Virus record (IMG/VR): IMGVR_UViG_3300010885_088860
Coordinates: 1-58,532 of that record
Direction: 5' to 3' (one strand)
DNA length: 58,532 nucleotides
Source: a virus
Shown: in pieces, positions 19,646-29,700 of the stretch
Layout of the letters: the number at the start of each line of letters is the position of its first letter
Numbering within the stretch: the first letter of the stretch is position 1
Notes under the pieces: model-generated
What the model was told of the DNA's origin: nothing
The model's input: the letters and a program-made list of their open reading frames with translations, nothing else
Databases searched by the model: none
Translations under genes and position numbers: made by a program

Positions 19646-22302
19646 TGAACACTGACTATCAAAATCAACAACTGACTACGCTGCTGGGCGAGCAGATACC
19701 CGACTACGTGCAGCAGTTCTATCCGCTGTTTGTGATTTTTGTCACCAAGTATTTTGAGTTTCTGGAAACCAGCAGCAACAGTGTGCAGACCACGCTGCAG
19801 CAACTGCAGCTGCAGCGTGACATCGACACCACGGCCAGTAACCTAGTGGAACGATTCCTCAACACCTATGTCCCCGAACTGCCCAACAGCAGCGCACTGG
19901 ACAGCACCATGCTGGTGAAATTCTTCAGAGAATTCTATCAGCGCAAAGGCAGCGAAGATAGTTTCAAATTCTTTTTCCGTAGTTTTTTCGCCGACGACAT
20001 CGAGGTACTCTATCCCCGAGATCGCATGTTCCGCACCAGTGCCGGTGACTGGTATGTAGGGCGCAGCCTCAGAGTCAACCGTGGCGCCGCAGATCGCAGC
20101 CCAGAACTTTGGCTGCATACTCAGATTTCCGGCAACAGTAGCCAGGCCACGGCCGTGGTGGACAGCGTATCGGAAATCGCAGGGCTAAGCAATCAACGGC
20201 TCTACGAGTTGGTGATGAGCCCGGGCTCGGTGCAGGGTAGCTTCGTCAGCGGAGAAACCATCACTGGCACCTATTATCCAGCCTGGGATGATTCGGCCAC
20301 AACTACTGCCAACATTACCTTTGGACTCACTGCAGCCGGCCCCTTGGTTACTGAGACTGGGCTATATCGTAACACACGTAGTCAGCTCAGCTTGGACCAG
20401 GTACTGCAGGACAGCCTGTACTTTCAGCAATTCAGCTATGTGATTCGCACTCGCGAGGATCGCGCCGGCTGGGCCGACAGCGTGCTGAAGATGATACACC
20501 CTGCGGGCACGGTGCTGTTCAATGAAGTCTACAGTCAGGACATGGTTAGCAGTGCCAGTACCTCAAATTTCGTTCGCAGTTTCCAAAATGAAACCTCGGT
20601 GCGAATTCCAGTCATCAAGACCTTTCTCGATCTGCGAAAGTTTGGATTCGACCGAGTTGGAGATCTATACACGGGCACCAGCAATACTCTGGTGGCCACA
20701 AGCACGGGATTCACTACGGTAGCCTACTCCAGCATAGGCAACATAGTCTATGACCAAGACTATGATTATCCGGGCGAAAATATCACCTGGGCTCTGATGC
20801 GTACTCAGGATAATTTTGGGTTTGTTACTGAAATGGTTCGTACCGACGGCGCAACCTTTGACAAAGATCTAAGTACTGTGGATCTAGACACTCAGGTCAT
20901 TAACTGGCCGTTGAGTGTCAACACCAGCACGGTCAATACCAGGTTGGTGCTGGTCAGCAGTATAGCCACGGCCAATACGGCGTTGCTGAGCTTTAGTTCC
21001 AACACGCTGAGTCGGGGCACCACGGGCATGATACTGCTCATAACCTGGATGAAAAATGCGCAGGGTAACAGTCCGGCGGGCGAAAGCAACAACACCGTGG
21101 TACTGACCTTTAGCAGCACTGCATCTGTTGTGCCCTACTTTGACGAAGACTATCAGAATCGCTACAAACGTATTGCTCTGGGGCGTAGTCTGGAATACAA
21201 CAATCTGGTATACTATCACAGCAGCAACAGCATACAGAGCATCAACAGCAGTCTGACCTCAGGGTCGAGCTTTAGCAGCTGGAACTTCACCACCAGCACG
21301 GGGCAAATTCTGTTCAAGCCCTATAATTGGGAGCGTGGTGTTACCTACGACCGTGTGGCTATTTGGTTCGAGGTAGATCAGGATCTGCAGCTCAATACCA
21401 GTATAACCGAACTTTTTGAAAACGTCAATCTTTCCAGCACCAGTTTCGCTGGGATTTTCAGCGCCACGGGGCTCATAACCACGGGTCAGGGCATCTATGT
21501 CAGCAGCTCAGCCACCTATGGATTCAGCACCAGCGTCACGGGCACACAGTACACGTTCAGCAGCGGTGCCGTTGTGTTCAATGCCGACACCAACAGTAGC
21601 CGATTTGTTCGCAGCCGAACCTTCGGCAGCGCCAACACCGTGACTGTGAATCTTCGCTACATTGTTGGTGACAGTGCTCAGGGCAATCAGGGCGACGTAC
21701 CGGACGCTAACGAAACCCTTATATTAGAGCATAGTTTCGATGGCGGCAGTAGCTGGACTACATCTACCACAATCTGGAACCCCAGCAATTTTTGGAGTCC
21801 AGGCTGTCGTATTCTTACTGGCACGGTACAGACCACAGCCGGTGATTCCAGAGTTACAGGTTCTGGTACACTGTTTGGTACCGATACTGTAGTTGGCGAT
21901 CGGTTGAGTTTTGGTGGTAGCAGCACAGCCAGCACGGCCTACACGATTACCAGCATCATCAGCAACAACGAAATTCTGGTTTCGCCAACGCCAGTAAACA
22001 ACACCAGCACTGCCACGGTGTTTTTCAAAGTCTATACCCGAGACCAATGGGTCAACACCAGTGTTACAGTCTACAACTCAGCCTCGACCAGCACCAGCGT
22101 GACTGTGCAGATTCGACAAAATCTTCCTGGCTCCACGGCACTGAACAACGACCTATATGCCATAGATAACTTCGGTGTGGACGTCTGGCGACTGCAGAGC
22201 AGCTCAGCCGTAATCAATTTTGGGCTAGCTGTAAGCAGCGGGACTGGCAGGCTAAATATTCGCGATACAGACTTTTTCAACGTAACCACCATTGGTGCGT
22301 GA
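19645..22302 (+). CDS. 7: Baseplate wedge subunit gp7-like (885 aa)
   Basis: The N-terminal 130 residues carry the features found in gp7 of cyanophage-like myoviruses: IPDYVQQFYPLFVIFVTKYF, EFLETSSNS, FLNTYVPELPN and LVKFFREFYQRKGSEDSFKF followed by DDIEVLYPRDRMFR. gp7 with gp6 and gp53 builds the wedge. The remaining 700 residues are Ser/Thr/Asn-rich beta domains, including VTGSGTLFGTDTVVGDRLSF with ITSIISNNEILVSP at about 730-775, a module seen in other proteins here. ATG 19645 (overlapping the gp6 stop) is preferred over TTG 19642. T4 gp7 is 1032 residues; only the N-terminus supports the name. Confidence 0.78.
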   Translation: MNTDYQNQQLTTLLGEQIPDYVQQFYPLFVIFVTKYFEFLETSSNSVQTTLQQLQLQRDIDTTASNLVERFLNTYVPELPNSSALDSTMLVKFFREFYQRKGSEDSFKFFFRSFFADDIEVLYPRDRMFRTSAGDWYVGRSLRVNRGAADRSPELWLHTQISGNSSQATAVVDSVSEIAGLSNQRLYELVMSPGSVQGSFVSGETITGTYYPAWDDSATTTANITFGLTAAGPLVTETGLYRNTRSQLSLDQVLQDSLYFQQFSYVIRTREDRAGWADSVLKMIHPAGTVLFNEVYSQDMVSSASTSNFVRSFQNETSVRIPVIKTFLDLRKFGFDRVGDLYTGTSNTLVATSTGFTTVAYSSIGNIVYDQDYDYPGENITWALMRTQDNFGFVTEMVRTDGATFDKDLSTVDLDTQVINWPLSVNTSTVNTRLVLVSSIATANTALLSFSSNTLSRGTTGMILLITWMKNAQGNSPAGESNNTVVLTFSSTASVVPYFDEDYQNRYKRIALGRSLEYNNLVYYHSSNSIQSINSSLTSGSSFSSWNFTTSTGQILFKPYNWERGVTYDRVAIWFEVDQDLQLNTSITELFENVNLSSTSFAGIFSATGLITTGQGIYVSSSATYGFSTSVTGTQYTFSSGAVVFNADTNSSRFVRSRTFGSANTVTVNLRYIVGDSAQGNQGDVPDANETLILEHSFDGGSSWTTSTTIWNPSNFWSPGCRILTGTVQTTAGDSRVTGSGTLFGTDTVVGDRLSFGGSSTASTAYTITSIISNNEILVSPTPVNNTSTATVFFKVYTRDQWVNTSVTVYNSASTSTSVTVQIRQNLPGSTALNNDLYAIDNFGVDVWRLQSSSAVINFGLAVSSGTGRLNIRDTDFFNVTTIGA

Positions 22303-22308
22303 TAAATA
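22301..22308 (+). promoter_or_regulatory. T4-type late promoter GATAAATA
   Basis: GATAAATAACC overlaps the gp7 stop codon and stands 25 bases before gp8. Confidence 0.65.
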
Positions 22309-22333
22309 ACCAAACAATCAGGAACAAAACGTC

Positions 22334-23779
22334 ATGGCCATTGTATCCAGTAAATTTCGTGTTAGCGCAGCCAGCGGGTTTGCCAGTACGTTTCTCACCG
22401 ACAACATCTATCTGATTCTGGGTCGGCCACAGAGCTGGGACAATGCTCTGAGCACAAACTTCTCAGCACAGGCCAGCGGCACAGTTACAGACAACAACCC
22501 GCCCAACCCGACCGACAATTGGTTAAATGAATATGCCATGTGGCGCGATGCCATGGCAGGCGTGAAGCTCAACTTCAGCAACGTCAAACTGGCCATACGA
22601 CGCAACAACTGGCAGAGTGGTATCAAATACGACATGTATCGGCACGACATTGGTGGAAGCCGTACTACAGATTTTGGTCGTAGCGATCTCAGTGACAGCA
22701 ACTTCATTGTCTACAACACCAGCAATGGTTCAGTCTACAAGTGTCTGTTCAATGGTCGAGATGCCAGCAACACCACGGGCGTGGTCAGCACCGTGTTGCC
22801 CAGCACCACGGGGTCGGCGCCGCAGACCACAGCCGATGGTTATATCTGGAAGTATCTGTACACAATTTCAGCCAGCGATGCGGACTTTGTCACTGCCAAC
22901 TACATACCAGTAAATTCTAACACTAGTGTCAGCAATGTCAACGGCATCGACGTTGTGGTAGTTGAAGATGGCGGTGCGAGCTATACTGGCGTCCCACAGA
23001 TTACGATCTATGGCGACGGTACGGGCGCCACGGTCACGGCCACGACCAGTGCCAACAAGGTTAGCCGCGTCACTGTTACCAATGCCGGCAGCGGCTACAC
23101 CTGGGCCAAGGTTGTGTTCAGCGGTGGTGGCACTCCCACCACAGCCAATGCCACGGCCATTATCGCTCCCTCGGGTGGTCATGGTAGTAACCTGATGTTT
23201 GAGACCTATGCTCATAACATCATGCTGGCTGGCACAGTCACGGGTTACGAGCAAAATGACTTTCCAGTAAACCAGGACTTCCGCACCGTGGCCATTGTGC
23301 GCAATCCCCTGACCTATAACAGCAGCGTGGGCTACTATGTCACCAGCAATCTGGGCACTGTGTATTCGGCCGCCTCGGGCAGAATTATGCGTACCCTGAC
23401 CATGACCAGCAGTGCCACGACAGCACCAGCCAACGATCTCACCATTACCGGCGGCAGCAGCGGTGCCAGCGGCCTGTTTGTATTCCAGAGCAGTGGCACC
23501 ACACGGCTGGAATACATTCAGCCTGTTAACAGCGACGCGCCCGCCAACATCGGCGATACCCGCATCGATATAGCAGGTACTCGACAGCTCAAGGCCTTTG
23601 TTAGCAGCGAAAACATCACAGCCACGGGTTACAGCCAGAACGTTACTGGCAATGGCATCACGGCCACCCTGCCAGAGATTCACCCCTATACTGGTCAAAT
23701 GCTGTATCTGGATTATCGTCAGCCCGTGACACGCAGCTCGGGTCAGAACGAGAAGATAAATATCGTCATCAATTTCTAA
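22334..23779 (+). CDS. 8: Baseplate wedge subunit gp8-like (481 aa)
   Basis: The first 190 residues match gp8: MAIVSSKFRVSAASGFASTF, NIYLILGRPQSWD, WRDAMAGVKLNFSNVKLAIR, GIKYDMYRHD, NFIVYNTSNGSVYKCLFNG and ADGYIWKYLYTISASDADFV. gp8 dimers sit on gp7 in the wedge. Residues about 210-290 form inserted Gly/Thr-rich repeats (VVVEDGGASYTGVPQITIYG then VTVTNAGSGYTW), the YTGVPQ and GSGYTWA repeats found in many phage structural proteins. T4 gp8 has 334 residues. The C-terminus QMLYLDYRQPVTRSSGQNEK is again typical of gp8. Confidence 0.9.
   Translation: MAIVSSKFRVSAASGFASTFLTDNIYLILGRPQSWDNALSTNFSAQASGTVTDNNPPNPTDNWLNEYAMWRDAMAGVKLNFSNVKLAIRRNNWQSGIKYDMYRHDIGGSRTTDFGRSDLSDSNFIVYNTSNGSVYKCLFNGRDASNTTGVVSTVLPSTTGSAPQTTADGYIWKYLYTISASDADFVTANYIPVNSNTSVSNVNGIDVVVVEDGGASYTGVPQITIYGDGTGATVTATTSANKVSRVTVTNAGSGYTWAKVVFSGGGTPTTANATAIIAPSGGHGSNLMFETYAHNIMLAGTVTGYEQNDFPVNQDFRTVAIVRNPLTYNSSVGYYVTSNLGTVYSAASGRIMRTLTMTSSATTAPANDLTITGGSSGASGLFVFQSSGTTRLEYIQPVNSDAPANIGDTRIDIAGTRQLKAFVSSENITATGYSQNVTGNGITATLPEIHPYTGQMLYLDYRQPVTRSSGQNEKINIVINF
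23755..23762 (+). promoter_or_regulatory. T4-type late promoter GATAAATA
   Basis: GATAAATATCG lies in the end of gp8, 33 bases before the 2345-residue gene. Confidence 0.6.
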
Positions 23780-23795
23780 GCGGCAAGGCTCTTCC

Positions 23796-26700
23796 ATGAA
23801 TTTTAATCAGGCCCCGTATTTCGACGACTTCGACGAACAGAAAAAGTTCTATCGTGTGCTGTTCCGACCCGGTGTGGCAGTACAGACTCGGGAAGTCAAT
23901 CAACTGCAGAGCATACTGCAGAATCAGATCACCAAGTTTGGTGACCACGTTTTCAAGAATGGCAGCATGGTCATACCGGGCCAGGTCAACTACAATGACA
24001 AGCTGCAGTATCTCAAGATCACCAGCACCAACCTGGGCAGCGAAACCCTGGACTGGTTGGTGGACAAAACACTGACCGAAAATAGCAACGGCACCGGTGT
24101 GCGGGCCCTGGTCATTGCTGCCTTGGCCGCCACCAACACCGACCCCACGACGCTGGTGCTGCTCTACACACAGAGCAATCAGGACGTGGCTGGCGTCAGC
24201 GATCTGCAGGTGTTTGATGCCAGCAGCACCGTGTATGTTCTGGAAAATCCGCTCAAAACCCTCACGGTAAGCACTGGTAACGACATCAATGGTCGCAGCG
24301 TGGCCGCAGCCGTGCAGGCCGGTGTTTACTACTACAATGGTTATTTTGTTAGTGTTGACAGTCAGGTTGCTGTGGTCAAGAAGTATGCCGACGAACTCAC
24401 GGACATCAATGCTCGGCTGGGCCTGCAGTTTACTGAGAGCATCATCACGGCCGATGACGATGTTTCACTCTATGATAACGCTGCCGGAACACCCAATGCA
24501 GCAGCACCGGGCGCGCATCGCTACAGCATCGATGCCAATTTTATTCAGATTGGCCTAAATGACACACCTGAAAACTTTTTTGAATTGATGCGAGTGCAGG
24601 ACGGTGTTCTGCAGAACTTAGTCAATGCCAGTCAGTACAACATTCTGGAAGAAACCCTGGCACGCCGCACCTTTGACGAAAGCGGCAACTATGTTGTAGA
24701 CAACTTTAAGTTTGAGCTGCGCGAGGCCCGCAACAACAATCGAGGCGCCTGGAGTGCCACCAACGCCTATCAGGTAGGTGACTATGTGCAGGGTACGGCA
24801 GGACGTTATTTTGAGTGTCTGCAGAGCGGTACCAGCACCAGTAACGAGCCCACTCAGTTCAGCGACACCACTGCCGACGAAACCGTGGTAATCACTGACG
24901 GAACTGTGCGTTGGCGCTATACCACCAATGTGCTAAGCAATCGAGGACTAAGCCAGGCTGGCGACAGCAGCAACCTCGTGGCCGTGTATGGACTGGGCAA
25001 GGCCTATGTTCAGGGCTATGAAGTTGATAAACTCACCAACAGCAACATCACCATACCCAAGGCGCGAAACACTCGCAGTCTCAACAACACCACGATCTAT
25101 ACACCAGTAGGCAACTACGTCTGGTTGGACAAACGCTACATGAGTGGTGTTATCGATGTCAGCAGCGGGCCCACGGTTAATTTGTTTGACCGAACCTCGG
25201 CTGCACGCAGCGGTAACCGATTTGGGTTTGGCCAGCACGTGGGTACAGCTCGAACTAACTGGGTAGAGTCCGATGGGCGTGGCGGCGTGCGTGTTGGCTT
25301 AAGCGATATTCAAATGAAGGCCGGCAAGAGCCTGGACCGCGATGCCAACTCCCTGGTGGTCTACGACAGTGTTACTGGTACCACCGTGACAAGTTTTACG
25401 CTGACCGGCAACGTCAAGTATGCCGGCGGCAGCACCAGCAGCTACCTGCAGATTTCTGGTCTGATGTTCAGTACCAGCCAGGGGGCCACAACCATGGCCG
25501 TGACCGGCCAGCTTACGGCCTATCTGAGTGAAATCAGTGTGGGCGACAGTGTGACCTTTGGTAACAGTAGCCATGCCACGACCTGTAGCTGGACAGTGGT
25601 CAGCGTGGGCGGTAACACTTCGCTGACGCTCACTGGGCCGCCCATTACCTTGGCCGCGGCTGCCACGACTTCGATTTTTATTCGTGCTGCTACCCAGGTT
25701 GTTTTGGGTGCGGGCACAGGGCTTGCCACTCGATTCCAGAGTGAATATCGAGTGGGCGACACCATGTTCATTGGTAGCACCAACACGTCATTGGGTACAG
25801 TTGTTAGCATCATCAGCGAAACCCGCATGCTGGTAAGCAGCGTGCTGGGCCGGCAGATTGCCAACACCAGCCACGGTGCCTACTATTCGGGTCGCAACGC
25901 TAGCTTTGTCGGTGACGTCTGGGAAAACTATCAGCTAGGCATCAATGCTCGCAAACTCACTGGTCTGTTCCAGATCCAGGACTACACGGGCGGCACCACG
26001 TTGGTGCAGGCGCATGGTGCAATTCGCATTCAGGGCACCAACGATGCCAGATTGTTAAGTGAAACCGTCATTAACGACTTCGTGGACATCAACAACAATC
26101 GGATCTTCATCACCAAGATCAGCAGCAACAGTGTGGCCTATGGTGTATGTCTGGACAGCGCGGTCTCAGGCAGCACCACGCAGTATCCGGCGTTCAGCGT
26201 CAGCAATTCCGTTGTTGACAGTCGTTACAACACCCTGCTGTTCCCCGTGGCTAGTTCGCCAGTTAGCAGCATTGTTGATAACATATACACGGTGTACAAG
26301 ACACAGCAGGTTGCTGTTACCATTGGTACCAGTGGCGTTACAGTAACTCTGGCCGCGGCCAGTGGTAATGCCGCGGCCGAACAGCTGGCCAGCTCGGACC
26401 CCAATGCATTCTTCGTGGCACAGGATAGCGTTTCTACCCTGAGTGGTCCCATCACAGTCAACAGTGTCAACGTAGCAGGCCTCAACGTCACGCTGTCGGT
26501 CAACAGTACGTTTAGCAGCGCCTCGGTGCGAGTCATCTACCCCGTGGTGCGAGCCGCGGCCTCGGGTACGGTACTGGGTCGGGTTCGCAGCAAGACGCTG
26601 ACTCTGGGCGTGAGTGATGAATTCCTGACCACCAGCGTGGTGGCGCAGCGCGAGCTGGTGCTGAGCCGCACCGACATTTACCGTGTGGCCAAGATCCTGC

Positions 26701-29700
26701 AGGCCACAAGCATCGTGGCCGCCTGGACCACGAGCGTGCAGACCACAGCTCGAGACATCACTAACCAGTACACGTTGGATCCGGGTCAGCGCGACACCTA
26801 TTACGATCTAGGCCGGCTTACCCTTCGCCCTGGAATCAGCACACCGCAGGGCAGCATCAAGGTGTTCTACGACTACTTTGAACATGGTGCCGGAGACTTC
26901 TTTGCTCGTAACAGCTACAATCCTGTCAACGTACCAGCAGAATTGATTCCGGTCTACAATGGTGTTGTGAATCTGGGCAATGTTCTGGACTTCCGCACCA
27001 GCGTCAACAGCAGCACTGGTTTGTTGCAGACTGCTGCGCCGCCACGGTTTGGCACTAACTTCGTGGCTGACATCAGCTTCTATCTGGGCCGCAAAGAAAA
27101 AATCTTCCTGGACCGCACCGGCGAATTCTACAGCGTGGCCGGTGCCAGCGATCTAAATCCCGTGGAGCCCTTGGCCACAGCCAACAACAACAGCATACAT
27201 CTCAACACCATCACCCTCAAGCCCTATACCAATTCGGCTGAATATCCAGACGTCGCGGTCAAGAGTATAGACAATCGTCGCTACACCATGCGTGATATCG
27301 GCGGCATTGAACGTCGAGTGGTGAACCTGGAAGAAGCCACGGCCCTGAGTCTGCTGGAAACCAAGACCAGTGCGCTGCAGATTCGAGACAATCTGGACAG
27401 TACCCTGGAGCGCTACAAGACCGGCTTCTTTGTGGACAACTTCAGTGATGCCAGCAACGCCGACCACACCAACGATGGTCGTTTCAGCCTGGATGATCGT
27501 ACTCGCACCATATTGCCGTACGTGGAATACTTTAGTTTGCCCCTGGTGGAAAAGATCAACTACCTGGACGCCGTGACCACAGCTTCGGAATTCAATCCCG
27601 TGCGCCTGGCTCGACTCAACGAAAACTATGCCATCACTGGCGATTTGCTGACCCTGAACTACACCACCAGCGTGCTGCTGGAACAGAGCCTGGCTACCAC
27701 CAGCATCAGCGTGGCGCCTTTCTTGACTGCCACCTTCCTGGGTCGCATGAAGATTGTGCCCGACCAGGACATCTACGAAAACATCACCACGGTAAACCAG
27801 GTCATTGGCAGCGAAACTAACAATACCATAGCCGAAGCCGTTGCCGCCTACAGAGCCACGGGTAACTGGCGACCGTATCGCATCGCTGTAGTAGAAGGTC
27901 AGCGGCTTGTGGGGACCGACCGCACCGCAGAACTGATTCCGTTCTGTCGCGCCAATACTATACTCATGGTGGCCAAGGGGCTCAAGGCCAATGGTCGTCA
28001 CTATGTGTTCTTTGACGATATCAACGCTGCCAATTATGTCACTGGTGCCATGAAGTTTACCTTTGACAGCATGCCCATACTGGACTTTGACGGTGTTCGC
28101 GCCGCAGTCAAAAATGAGGTGCCGCGTCGTCGTAGCGCGTATCAGACCCTGGATGTGCAGGAAGTAGTCCGAGCCATTTTGGTGCGGCGACGTCGTCGCC
28201 GGCGTCGTTGGGCCTGGCGCTATGAATTTGGTTGGTTCCGCCGTACCTGGTCGCCGGCTTCGAGGGAAACCACACTACCCAGCGCCGCCACTCGCGACTC
28301 CTACAAACAGGCTCTGGGCGCTGGTCCCAGCGTATGGTATTACGAGGGTCGTAGCCTGGTAGGCACTGCCGTGGCCGCACATCAGGACGGCACCACGCTG
28401 TATCTGGTGAACTGCCGAGGTAAACTTAGTCCGTCGTTCCTGCGTGCTCAAGCCAGTCAAAGTTATACCTATGGTGGTACTTTCTACGTCAGCGTGGATA
28501 GTGTAGATCCCAAGTATGTGCCCAGTAATCCTGTGACCGTGGCCAGCGCCTGCACCAGCAACACAGCCGGCGAGTTGTTCAGCGACGCACAGGGCACCGT
28601 AGTGGCGCTATTTGATCTACCCGATACTGACGATGTCAAGTTCCTAAGTGGCCGACGTCCTGTTGTAATTACAGACCACCCCAGCAACGATCCGGACCTC
28701 TGGACCAGTCGCAGCGAAGCCACGTATTTTTGCGAAGGTTTCGATGTCACCATCACCAAGAATTTCATCAGTACCAAGGTGTTTGTGGCTCGACCCTATG
28801 ACCCCATCGCGCAGAGCTTCAAGCTGCCCACGCAGTATGGAAACGGGGCCTTTATCACCGACATCGATGTCTACTTCCAGAACAAACCCGTGGCAGAACA
28901 GGCTCCGGTCATGATGGAGGTTCGAACCTGCGACAGCACGGGCCGGCCCAGCGCCACGGAGATTCTGCCGGGCAGCGAGGTCATCAAGTATCCCAACGAT
29001 GTCACCATCGATGCTACTCGAGGTCAGGCGGCCACGAAGTTTACCTTTAAGAACCCCCTGTACCTGTTGCCCGAAAAGAACTATGCCTTCGTGCTCAAGA
29101 GCGACACCAAGAACTATCGAGTATGGATTGCCACCCTGGGTCAGCTCGATGTCAATACGCCCACCAGCAGCTACAGTACTCAGGCCACGCTGGGCAGCTT
29201 GTTCAAGTCTCAGGATGGTACACTTTGGACCGAGGACCAACTCAGCGACATTAAGTTCCGCGTCAACCGAGCCGTGTTCAACACTGCGAACGCGGGCGCG
29301 CGAGTGCATGTTGTGAATCACAACATTGAGAACGCTCAGCTGCCCAGCAATCCCCTGACCTTTGTGCATGGCAGCAACAAGATTCGGGTTGGCCAGCGCA
29401 ATCACGGCATGAGCGTGGGCGATGTCACCAGGCTGTATAGTGCCTATTGGAACGCTCAGTATGCTGCCAACCAGGCCGTGACCATCAACGGCATCCCCGT
29501 GAGCGAAATCTTTGGTAGTTATGTGAGCAGTAACGTCACTAGCTTCCAGCCCTTGCCCACGGACCCCCGACTCACGGTCAGTGATGTCACCATGGACACC
29601 TATACCATTACCACTACTACGGTTGCTAACCTGGGGGCCAATGCTGTAACCGGTGTCACCAACATCACGGGCGGTGGTGATGACCTTGTTGCTCAAAGCA

